From positions 1,984,001-2,048,000 of the forward strand of contig NC_037316.1 of the NCBI RefSeq assembly GCF_000143535.2: 64,000 bases of DNA, in the 5' to 3' direction. This document shows positions 22,152 to 33,000 of this stretch, one piece after another. Every line of letters starts with the position of its first letter. Position 1 is the stretch's first letter. Made by a program: the position numbers and the translations under genes. Under the pieces are notes generated by a model. That model did no database searches, had not been told where the DNA came from, and saw nothing but the letters and a program-made list of their open reading frames with translations. Source of the DNA: Botrytis cinerea B05.10 (taxonomy: Eukaryota > Ascomycota > Leotiomycetes > Helotiales > Sclerotiniaceae).

Positions 22152-22819
22152 TGCGAAGCTTACTTCTAAAAAAGAGAGAAAATGAACAAGAGAAGCGTGA
22201 GATTTTTGGTTCTACTCATGACAACAACAGAGTGGAACTTTTACCCCTCTTCAATGTCTTCAATGCACCTGCTCAATCAGGACGAAGTGCGGATCTATGT
22301 CACGTGTCGTTGTTACCCTCGTCTCTCCACTGAAAAGCCGGGGTCTGCGATAAGAACTCCAAGACATCGTCGGATCGCTAGAGTTGTACCACAGCCAACA
22401 TCAGTCAATGCAGCAAATCATCAGCGGGTGCGAGTGATAGACCAACACGATCTTATTGCCATGATCCATACCCACATACGTGAAAGGAAGGTTGCTGTCT
22501 AGGGTTGAAGCAGCTGGTCAAGTCAAACAAGCTTTGACAAGCTTCGATGGCTTCGATGGCTTCGATGTTCCTTGCACATGCGTTGGAGCTATCTCTCCGC
22601 ATGTAGTGAGATAAGCCGGCTTGACACCCTAGACGCAAGAATTCCCTATCACATAGCTCAACGCTGAGATAAGAAACATAGATATAGAGTATGGTTATGC
22701 GTTATTTAAAGTCGTCTCTGAATGTTTTGCAGCAGCATCGAAAGATACGTTTTTGCTTTGCATTGAGGTCCGCTGATTGAACATAGTGGTCGTCTAATCT
22801 TATAAATTTTGAGTCTGCA
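22152..22819. promoter_or_regulatory. Shared divergent promoter, GH-like/MFS
   Basis: 668 bp between the start codons of the divergent hydrolase-like and MFS genes. It contains three tandem copies of CTTCGATGG. A 106-codon plus-strand frame at 22182-22502 is Arg/His-rich and has no motif, so I do not call it a gene. No known regulator site is recognised. Confidence 0.45.
22542..22568. repeat. Three-copy 9-bp tandem repeat
   Basis: CTTCGATGG repeated three times, the last copy ending CTTCGATGT. It lies in the divergent promoter between the secreted hydrolase-like gene and the second MFS transporter. Confidence 0.95.
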
Positions 22820-24617
22820 ATGGCGGAGACAATGCTGACCCGAATAACTCGTCCAAGAGTTTCGGGCTCGTCATGGGTAGTATCAGTTCTCATGGTCCTA
22901 TGTTCGTGCATCACGTCAACTACTTTTGGTTACGATGGGTCGATGATGTTAGTCTCCCCAACAAATCCACCTTTCCCGTAATTATTCCTTAATGCTCACA
23001 AAAAGATAGGAACGGACTCAATATCCTCCCCAGCTACACAGATTATTTCCATTTGAACACCGCAACTCTTTCTCTGAATACAGCCGCGCTCTGGATTGGT
23101 GGCGCCATTGCTGGCTTGACTTATGGACAAGTAACCGATATTATCGGGCGCAGATATGCATTATTTTGGGCTGCCGTTGGGACATTGTTGTCTGTAATCC
23201 TTCAGACGGCTGCGCAGAATACTGCCATGTTCGTGATAGCCAGGATTTTAGTAGGGTATGGCACTTCGGCGTCCACTCTTACGGGACCGACGTATGTCGC
23301 TGAGACGCTTCCTTATAATTGGAGAGCCTGGGGACTAGGAGTACTAAATGATTGTTATTATGTTGGTACGAGCTTTGATTGTTCAACATTAAACTAAACA
23401 TCTAACAAACAGCAGGAGGACTGATTGCAGCTGGTGTGACGTATCGAACGGCTACTTACAACTCGACCTGGGCATGGAGAGTTCCTTCATTAGTCCAAGG
23501 AATCTTTAGTATTCTTTGCATTGCCATTTTGCCATTTGTGCCAGAATCACCTCGATGGCTGGCCTATGTTGGGCGTACAGAAGAGGCGTTAATCGTTATA
23601 GCCCAGACTCATGCAAACGGAGATACCTCAAATCCTATTGTACTTGCGCAATACAAGGAGATCATTGACACAATAGAATATGAGAGAAATGTTGGTGAGA
23701 CCTTGAGTCTAAAGCAGATGGTCAAAACACCGGTTGCAAGAAAAAGAGTCTCTCTAGCAATCTCCGCTGCGGTAATCTCGACAATTTCAGGTTGGTAATT
23801 GATTCGTCCATTGTCCAATATGGCATTGACTTTGATAGGAAACGTAATCGCAAGTTACTACTTGGGAACAATGCTTGAGAATGCCGGCATTACTGATACC
23901 ACCACGCAACTGCAAATTGTGAGATTCTTAATATTTTGGTGTAAAGAATGAGCATTGACCTTTAGCAGAATATAATACTCAATGCTTGGTGCCTCTGTTG
24001 TGCATTGGTTGGAACATACTATGCTGACAAACTTGGCCGGCGTCCAACTGCTATCATTAGCACATCACTTCTCACTGTCTTTCTTTTCATTGTCGGTGCT
24101 CTTACCAAAGGTATGCTCTTCATCTCTCGAATCTCCGCTCAAATCTTCTGACGTGTACTAAGTATATGGGACATCAACAAATAAGTCCGGTGTGTATGGG
24201 ACCGTCGCTGCAATTTTTCTCTTTCAGGGGGCTTATTCTTTCGGATGGACACCACTCCTCTACTTGTACCCACCCGAAGTACTCAATTATCCTATCAGAG
24301 CTAACGGGATGGGCCTCTTCACTTTCGTCCTCAATGGTGTTGCGCTCCTGATCGTATTCTCATTCCCATTCGCGCAAGAAGCTATGGGATGGAAGATATA
24401 TATGATGAATGGTGCGTGGGATGTCTTGGAGGTGGGATTGATCTGGAAGTATTGGGTTGAGACAAAAGGAAAAACGCTCGAGGAGATTGATGAATTATTC
24501 GAGGGCACCAAACATTCAGACGCACCTGATTTGGAACGCATCGTACAAGCTGAAATGCAACCAGAAGAAGTTGTTTCTGATAGCATTGAGGTTGTTGTAT
24601 CCAGAAAGAGTGTTTGA
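22820..24617 (+). CDS. MFS hexose/lactose permease-like transporter
   Basis: Six exons: 22820-22947, 23010-23365, 23416-23790, 23839-23918, 23969-24110 and 24163-24617, giving 511 aa, with every junction in phase. It is a 12-TM sugar porter. TM1 carries TTFGYDGSMMNGLN, typical of the hexose/lactose permease group. The TM2-TM3 loop has GQVTDIIGRRYA, the TM4-TM5 region has PTYVAETLPYNWRAWGLG, and the motif after TM6 is PESPRWLAYVGR. TM8-TM10 contain YYADKLGRRPTA, and the C-terminus has VETKGKTLEEIDELFEG. All key motifs are intact. The divergent secreted hydrolase-like gene suggests uptake of the sugar that enzyme releases; which sugar is not evident. The short 80-nt exon 4 is needed to keep the frame. 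Confidence 0.9.
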
Positions 24618-25042
24618 ATTGAGGTAAAGCCCCGGAGCAGATAATGTATTGAACGTTTTAAAGATATTGTCGGTCAATTTACGATGTTTTACAACGTAAT
24701 GAAGCAGGACTAGACAACTCCTTACCTACGTGAATGGGTAACTGATATGAACATTTGAATTTCCATTGCATCACTGGTAGAAGTCGCCCTGAGAAATAGT
24801 CAAGAAAATACGCATAATCATTATGTAGAACCTATGCTGAACCTCAAGCACCGTGACAGCTCAGTTAGACAAAACCCTATCCCTAATTCTCAAACAATTT
24901 CAACCCCTCAAATAAATTAGAACAACCAATGGAATTGAGGGAACAAAATGAAGTTGTTTCAATCCAAGATATAGAAAGGAACCTACTTAAAGAGATTTTG
25001 TAATCGTTAATCTACTTTGAGAAGAGAAAAATGAATGTGAAG
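24618..25042. other. Convergent spacer, nothing recognised
   Basis: 3' flanks of the MFS gene and of the minus-strand gene at 25043. No gene or repeat is seen. Confidence 0.4.
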
Positions 25043-26410
25043 CTAGTCCAAGTCGTCCCATTCTTGCAACAAATCCGATGGGAGAACTCGATTTCCTTCC
25101 TCGATGTGCTTCGTCACACGCAGCGGACCTTTACCATCCCAGCTGATCTCCACGCGATGATCTTTGGAATCTCTCATGACCTCTATGATTCTCTTTAGAA
25201 GAACGTGAAATTTGCTCAGCAAAGTAGCATGTCCCTTTTCCCATTCCAGAACCTTGTCCTTGACGCCTGATACTTGCGGGTTGTTGAAGAGCCCGGACTT
25301 GTGATAGGCGATCAAGAAGTTGGGAGTCTGATTCACCCAGAGTCGAGGAAGAATTTCTTCTATGTCAAAAATTTTGAAGCAACTTCGAGTCTTCATATCA
25401 AAAATTTGACTTTGGGGCTTTTTGACGCCTTGCATTCGTAGGTCCAGCTTTGAATTCTTGGTTGTCGCAGTGGCTTTACCGACTTCCAGCTTGGTAAACA
25501 ATTCATCTATTGATGTTTTTGCATCTCCCCCCCCTGATTTTGGGGAAGCAGATGCACGTGGCTCTGGCTCCTTGAGATACCCATCGGTCTCGCTACGAAC
25601 CAAAAGATGAAGGTCTACAAAATCATATTCGATTATGCGTTGATGTGAGCAGGAGCCTCCCACATCTCTGTCCCATGTAGTATATCGTTCTGGAAACGTA
25701 TGGCCGTAGCCTCGGAGATCCTCTATGGTTTCCGTCGGGCTTTTTCCTTTTCGGATGAAGAAAACAGTGTCTCCGACGAGATCTGCATCAAATCGAAATG
25801 GCATCTCCAGTGAGCCTGCAAATCGTAGAAGATTTCCAATTGTAGACCCGCATGCCACCAGATCTACAGCCTGCAGATTAAAATCCGGTTCAAGGGCCAA
25901 AAGTGATCGAACGACGGGCTCCATGGGATAATCAGGATATCGTGCAGCATTGATGTCGCGATATACGGCTCCGCTATCTTCGGAAAGCTTCTCATCTTGA
26001 GCAGGAGGAGACCAAGCTGGAGGGGAGCCTGTTACTCACGTGTTAATAGTTAGATACGTGGAGGGGACAATTTGTGTACAGTCGAGAGAGCATGCTGCAA
26101 AACGGCAGAGCTGGTGCTACTCAATTATGAGAATAACATTTTGCATACCTGGGACAAGAATTATGGGACTTTTCCCATCGACCCAGTTGTAAGAGGCGAC
26201 ATAGTTGACATTTTCAATAATGGGAGCATTTTCTTCAATCAACAGAGTTGATATATCGATGCTGTCGATCTCTGGTCCAAAAGGCTTATCTGATACTGGC
26301 GGCAGAACATGAGATGCTGAACCTTGCCTGAAGCCCCCACGAGCCCCACGAGCCCCACTAGTCTTATCCCAGTTTCTTTTTCTGTAATTGCTCTCTTTGT
26401 AGGACAACAT
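25043..26410 (-). CDS. Conserved fungal protein, often called GGPP synthase
   Basis: Two exons, 26149-26410 and 25043-26028, joined in phase 1, giving 415 aa. The frame extends upstream of 26410 only to a TTG, so the ATG at 26410 is preferred. The N-terminus is basic with a GARGARGGF low-complexity stretch. The conserved core follows: NVNYVASYNW, SPIILVPGSPPAWSPP, YGHTFPERYTTWDRD, IFDMKTRS and LPRLWVNQTPNFLIAYHKSG. I recall this family as one often labelled geranylgeranyl pyrophosphate synthetase in databases. It has no paired DDxxD prenyl-synthase motifs, so that name looks wrong. The DMKTRS element after an acidic strand resembles the E-x-K core of PD-(D/E)XK or Rai1/DXO-like folds, which is inference. 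It is divergent from the giant helicase gene across 671 bp. Confidence 0.75.
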
Positions 26411-27081
26411 GATCGATTGCAGTTGTCGCAAATATGAGCTGGACGATGATTTCTGCTGGTTCCTGGTTGTTACGATACGATGAGAGTTTGAGTATCAGGA
26501 ATACTTCGAAATCGAAATGCTCAGCTTGGGATGAAGACTTATGTCCATTTGGTGAAGGCAAAAGCAGGAATCAGCCTCGCAATGTAACCCTGCAGGGAAG
26601 CCCATTGGCTTTGCCAACTTCTTTCTGTGCCTCACAGCGCATAGCAGACGGAAACGCCTTGCCATTTGGTTTCAGTGTATGCTGGTCGCCTTCATTGGCC
26701 TGCAGGATCTGCCATTCATATGTTTCTTTTTGAAAAGTAAATGGTGGATTGGATGGCAAGCATACTCCGCGAGGCTTTCCATTTCTGCAGCAGGCCGCAA
26801 ATAGATAGGACGCTTTATCACTCGATGTGATTATGCACATTTCATGCCGCTATAGCAATGTCTATCAGAAAGGAAAGAACCTTCGAGCGTGAAAGTTATC
26901 CTGCCTGATGCTTGTCATACAAAAGAACGAAGTCGTTTGCAGGAACCAAATCTCAACTTCCAAAACTTGCTGTAATACATATCAGCTTTCCACAATATCA
27001 AAGCAACAGTTATCTTATGATATTCTATTGACAAAAAGAATACCTTTTTCTTGAGCATTATTCACAATCTTCACAGTCTTC
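26411..27081. promoter_or_regulatory. Divergent promoter region
   Basis: 671 bp between the start codons of the minus-strand conserved gene and the plus-strand helicase gene, so it should hold both promoters. It also contains an unusually protein-like minus-strand frame at 26571-26840, listed separately. Confidence 0.4.
26571..26840 (-). CDS. Possible small Cys-containing ORF, 89 aa
   Basis: An ATG-started minus-strand frame of 89 codons inside the divergent promoter. The peptide has six Cys, including a CC pair, and a believable amino-acid mix with short motifs such as RGVCLPSNPPFTF and FPSAMRCEAQKEVGKANG. It has no signal peptide, and no upstream exon that would supply one was found. It could be a small gene, a remnant of one, or a chance frame. 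I do not recognise it. Confidence 0.22.
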   Translation of the reverse strand: MCIITSSDKASYLFAACCRNGKPRGVCLPSNPPFTFQKETYEWQILQANEGDQHTLKPNGKAFPSAMRCEAQKEVGKANGLPCRVTLRG

Positions 27082-30000
27082 ATGGCTTCCCTTGTCGACG
27101 ACCCTCGGGTCGCTCGCCTTGATCGTTTCTTCCATGACGTTATTAACGGACGAAGGATCCTATCCTCTGTCCGAGATGGAAAAACTTTTATTGAAGCAAT
27201 CTGCTCTCAGAAAGATCCAGCTACAACAGCTTATAAACTATTATCTGGGCCATCGGGCCTTGATGCAATCCAAGCTTCGATGCGTTTTGACACTACACCA
27301 TCGTTCCTCAACGAAACCTCTGTTCTCTTACTTCAATATTTACAATCGCCACTCTTGAAAGCCATCAACTCCGGATTAAGTTTATCAGAGCTTGTTACCG
27401 CGATAGCCGAGCCTCCCTTTTTCTGGGACGGATTCGTCAAAGCATTCAAGACTGGGCAACTGAATGAAGAGGCATCCTATTCATTTGCGTGGCTTTTACT
27501 CGAGCTCATCAGTCGTCCTGGAAAGTCACCAACTACTTATGTCCTTGTGGCGAAATCCCCCGGTATCTTGGATGCGATTCTGTCATCTGCAGACGGAAAA
27601 TGTAGAAATTTGGGTCAGAAAATCAATCACACCCTATCCTTGGATGCATCCGACCTTGACAAAGACCTCGACGTTGGGCCCGGTGGAAGACACAATAACG
27701 ACCATGCGAACCACCGAGAAATTTCAATCATGCCCACAGCAGATGAACTTCTATCTAAGGAACTGCCATTTCTACGTACCCCGGACACATACCTCAAAAA
27801 TGCAGATCCCACTCGACTGGGAATCCATATTGATAACCAATTTCGGCTTCTTCGTGAAGACATGCTGGGCGAAATTAGGGATGAGGTTCAGAAGCTCCAA
27901 GGCTCGAAAGCGGGATACCATCGAGGTCTAACATTCGACAATATTCGAGTGGCGAGCATACATATTAAAGGAGATAAGTTCCGAGAGCCATGGGGCCTCA
28001 TGTTTCAATGCCAAGATGAGCTACCGTCTTTGAAAAAAATAGATTCTAAAAATCAAAGCAAGCGCGTCAATTATCTCAAGGAGAACAGGAACATTCTTAG
28101 GCAAGGAACAATCGGATGCTTGTTTATTGATGGTGAACCTGTCGCCTTTCCATCTATCGATAGAAACGAGGAAGAATTGGCAAAAAAACCTGCTAACATT
28201 GTTTTGCAATTTCAAGATGAGACAACTGTATCAAGAACTTTGATAAAACTCAAGGTGGCTCAAAAGGTCAAATTGGTGCAAATGGACACATCAATCTTCG
28301 GCTTTGAACCATTTCTGAGGCGCCTGCAAGATATGAATGACGTTCCTTTGGCCGAGAAGCTTCTTTCATGGAGTGAGGACCAGTTCGATTCTGGACCGCC
28401 ATTTCAGCCTTTACAACTGAAAGATAAGATAGAAAGAAGTTCTGGGAAAGATCTAAGTTCTCTTCTCTCGACGGGAAAGTCAATTATTCTTGATGACTCT
28501 CAGATTCAATCTCTACTTGCTATCTTGTTCCAAAAAGTCAGTTTGATTCAAGGGCCCCCAGGTATGAATCTCAACATCTCGTCATAGTTTGTACACTGGA
28601 AGAATTTTCTTGGGTTTCATAACACTTTTCAATGTCCAAATTCCAATACGACAATCAGTTTTTCACATTTCATTTCTATTTTTATTCAATTTATCAATTT
28701 ATGCCTGGGCAGCAAGCTGCAAATGAATATTAACACATATCGCCAGGCACAGGAAAATCATTTATTGGAGCTCTAGGGGCGAAAATAATCCACAACTTCA
28801 CATCTGAAATAATATTGGTCGTGTGTTACACAAACCACGCGTTGGACCAATTCCTCGAAGACCTTATGGACATCGGTATACCACCTTCTGATATGATACG
28901 ACTTGGCGCAAAGTCCACCCCTCGAACGCAGTCGTTATCACTTAGCAAACAAGGTTCATCAAAACTTGATAACTCCCAATGGAATCGGATCCGCAAACTA
29001 GAAGAAAGTCTGCGTCGACACGAGGAGCGATTGAAGAGTGCTTTCACAAGATATTACTCTACTAATGTGAGTAAGCAACAAATATTGGATTACCTTGAGT
29101 TCCTAGATGATATCCCATTTTACGATACTTTTCTGGTACCACAAACGACCACGAATGGTATGACGAAGGTTGGGAAGAAGGGTAAAGCTGTGGACAAATT
29201 CTACTTACTTGATAGATGGACCAGAGGGCAAATGAATGCCGGATCCTTTGAACATTTACAGCACAAGAACTCGAAACTTGTTTGGGGTATTAGCCCTGAT
29301 CAGAGGGCAAGGATGCTTTCAAGTTGGAAGTCGGCTGTTACAGAGGAGATGGTTGCAGAATTGGATAAAATTGGAAAGCAGTTCAATGCCGAACAGGCAG
29401 AGAAAGACAAACTTCTTGGACAAAGAGATGTAAACATCATTAAGTCAAAGAGAATCATTGGCTGTACAACTACTGCAGCTGCAAAATACTCTACCGCGAT
29501 TCAAGCAGCATCTCCTGGAGTCTTGTTGGTTGAGGAAGCTGGAGAGATTCTTGAAGCTCATATCTTTACAGCCTTGGGGAGGAATACTGAACAGCTGATC
29601 CTCATCGGAGACCATAAACAACTTCGTCCGAAGTGCAACACGTACGGCCTCAAAGTTGAACAAGGCGACGGATACAACCTGGATATGTCTTTGTTTGAGA
29701 GACTCGTACTTGATGGTTTCCCACATGTTACCTTGACAAAACAGCATCGTTCTCGACCGGAGATATCGTCAATTATTAGGCATCTTACTTACCCTGACTT
29801 AGTTGATGCCGATTCAACAAAAAATCGGAAAGATCTCGTCGGGTTTAGAGACAATCTTATCTTCGTAGATCACACGTCTCCGGAACACGATATGAATGTC
29901 AGAGAGATGAGGGATAATGTGGAGTCGACATCTTCCAAAAAGAATGATTTTGAAGCCGACATGATACTCAAATGCGTCAAGTACCTTGCTCAACAAGGAT

Positions 30001-33000
30001 ATGGTTCGGACAAATTGGTTGTATTAACCCCCTATGTAGCTCAGCTTAGATTGCTGCTCGATAAACTCGGGAAAGAAAACGATCCCGTCCTTAACGACTT
30101 GGATAAATTCGATCTCATCCGTGCTGGCCTATACATTGACACTGGCGTTAAAGCTTCCAAGCCGTCACTTAGAATTTCCACTGTTGGTAAGTTTTATCTT
30201 TTCTTCTGTCTCGCTGTAATACTCCGGTCTACAATTCAAGAGTTAGAGATCTTTAACTTCTCAATCCTGTGGTAATATTCAACTCCCTGGATATCGTATA
30301 GATTTCAGGAAATTAGAACTTACATCTCGTCCTTTGGTAGAACCTTATAAGATCCTCTGATGATTTTGTTTTACCAACCAGATTAGTTTTGTGTTGTAAA
30401 GGCTTTCTGTGGCTCAATTCGTGTTGCTTTTCTTGTTGATCTTCGTTTCTTACTTTTGTTATGGGATGTTCAAATCTTCAGATTTTGCCACTAATTACGA
30501 TACAGACAACTACCAAGGTGAGGAAAGCGATATAGTCCTCGTTTCTTTAACCAGAAGTAATTCTAGACACGATATTGGCTTCATGTCGCAGCCTCAACGC
30601 CTGAACGTTCTAGTTTCTCGTGCTCGAAATGCGCTAATTATGATTGGCAACTCTGAAACTTTCATACAATCTCGGAAAGGAAATATCCTATGGAAGAATT
30701 TCTTTGACTTATTGAAAGATTCAGGCCATTTCTATCCTGGTTTTCCTGTAAAATGTGCGAATCATCCTGATCGAACGGCAACTCTGACAACACCGGAGCA
30801 CTTCGAAGAACAGTGCTCAGATGGCGGGTGCAATGAACCTTGGTTAGCCCCACGAATCCTTTGATTGAAGTGGACATTGGAAAGGCTAATTTGGAAACTC
30901 ACAGTGGTGCTCTATTGAATTGCAATACTCATCATTGCCCTAGCAAATGTCATCAAGTTTTCGATCACTCTAAAATGCTATGTATGGAGGTCTTACAGCA
31001 AAAGTGTCCTGAAGGACATACAAACAAATCGAAGTGTCATGAAAATCTTCCAATGAAATCCTGCCCTAAGTGCGAAAGGGAAAAGCAAGATGCTGCTAAA
31101 CAGGCAAAGAAAGAATTAGCTGAGCAGCTGCGACGAGATGAAATGCGGCAAAAACATCAGAAAGAACTTGAAAATCTCCAGAAAGAGTTGGATAGGGTAC
31201 ATCAAGAAATTCAAGACTCCCAGCTGAGAAAAGAACAGGATATAGTTCTAGCACAGAAGAGAATGGACCTATCGGCGATCAAAGATCGTCTAAATCAAAT
31301 TCAGTCGACACCGATAGTAAATAGCTCGGCATCTACCACCAAGAGTAAATCGCCGGCTACTGCTGCTGCTTCCCCCATCATTCACAGTGGAATACCTACC
31401 AGTACCTCAAATACTAATCCTTCGCAACCCCGCGCAGTTCAAGCACAGTCCCCTCAGAAAAGTAAGAATGTTCCAAAAAAGCTTCAGACGCGAGTTGGCC
31501 AGAAAGTTTCGGCATCCAAGAAAGATTGGCAACGACAAAAGGACCAGGAGAATGCAATAAATCCAGCCATAGACAAGATCATGGAAATGATTGGCCTTGA
31601 AGATGTAAAATCTCAGGTACTTCGAATCAAAGCAAAAGTCGATACTTCAAAGCGCCAAGGGACAAATCTCAAAAAGGAAAGATTGGGCTTGATTTTATTG
31701 GGCAATCCTGGAACTGGTAAGTGCTCATTTATTTGATGGATTGTCAGCATTAGCGATTGTAATTCAAGTTCGATAAATTGAGTCAGTTCAATCTTCTATA
31801 AGTTCCGGATTCTCCAATGCAACTCAATAATCCGAGTGGATTCTGTAGTTCGGATGAAATCAATGACTCAACGGATTCGAACATTTCACAAGCGCTGCAT
31901 CACACACATCAAGGTTCGCATGAACAGGGGCCTACATGGACTTTTTTTTTTTTTTTTTTTTCAAAAAAAAAAAAAAAAAGAATTGCCAAAGAACTATTGG
32001 AAACCCATCACTCAATCCTGATACTTGATTTCGGTCCGTGTTAACTTTAAGCAGGTAAAACAACGGTAGCGAGGCTCTATGCAAAGATCCTGACAACACT
32101 CCAAGTTCTTCCCGGCGATGAATTTGTTGAAACAACTGGGAGTCATCTTGCGCATGGCGGGGTAAATGATGTCAAAAAGCATTTAGCCATTCTTGACAGT
32201 GCTCAAGGCGGAGTTTATTTCATTGATGAAGCTTACCAATTGACAGAAGGTCATAACGTCGGTGGTAAGACAATCTTGGACTACCTTCTTACAGAAATAG
32301 AAAATCTTGTGGGTAAAGTTGTTTTCGTCTTCGCCGGATATCGCAAGCAAATGGAGAAGTTCTTCGAGCACAACCCCGGTCTACAATCACGCCTACCGTA
32401 CACGCTTCATTTTGAAGATTATACCGATGCTGAACTCCTTGAAATGTTGCAATATCAGATCCATAAATTTTATCCATCTCCGATGATGATAGAAGATGGC
32501 CAAGATGGACTTTACATGCAAATTGCGGTGCAAAGACTAGGTAGGGGAAGAGGCAGAGAGGGTTTCGGAAATGCGCGAGCTCTAGAGAATATGTTTGCGA
32601 GGATTCGTGAACGTCAAGCAGATCGCTTGACAGAAGAGCGCAGGGATGGTCTGGGTCCAGACGACCATCTTATCACCAAGGAAGACCTGATAGGACCAGA
32701 CCCATCTCAAGCAATTTTGAAGTGCAAGGCATGGGATGAGCTTCAAAGTCTTACTGGTCTGAAATCTGTCAAGGACTCCGTAAACTTCATGATCGATGTT
32801 ATCAAAGCGAACTACGAACGGGAGCTGAAACAGAGACCAATCATTCAGGTGTCATTGAACCGTGTATTCCTTGGCTCTCCGGGTACTGGTAAAACAACAG
32901 TGGCCAAACTATATGGCCGCATTCTTTCAGATCTGGGGATACTGAGCAATGGAGAAGGTATGAGCAAATTTTTTAATTAATGTTTAGAGTTTTTAAGTCA

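Noticed and set aside
22182..22502. 106-codon Arg/His-rich plus-strand frame in the GH-like/MFS promoter
   Set aside because: No motif, and it lies in a region that must serve as divergent promoter.
22799..22810. TATAAATT just before the second MFS gene
   Set aside because: It is only about 20 bp from the start codon, too close to be a TATA box for that ATG.
30409..30505. In-frame upstream extension of helicase exon 3 encoding a hydrophobic stretch
   Set aside because: The splice to AC at 30506 rebuilds the conserved TVDNYQGEE helicase motif exactly, so the hydrophobic extension is intron.
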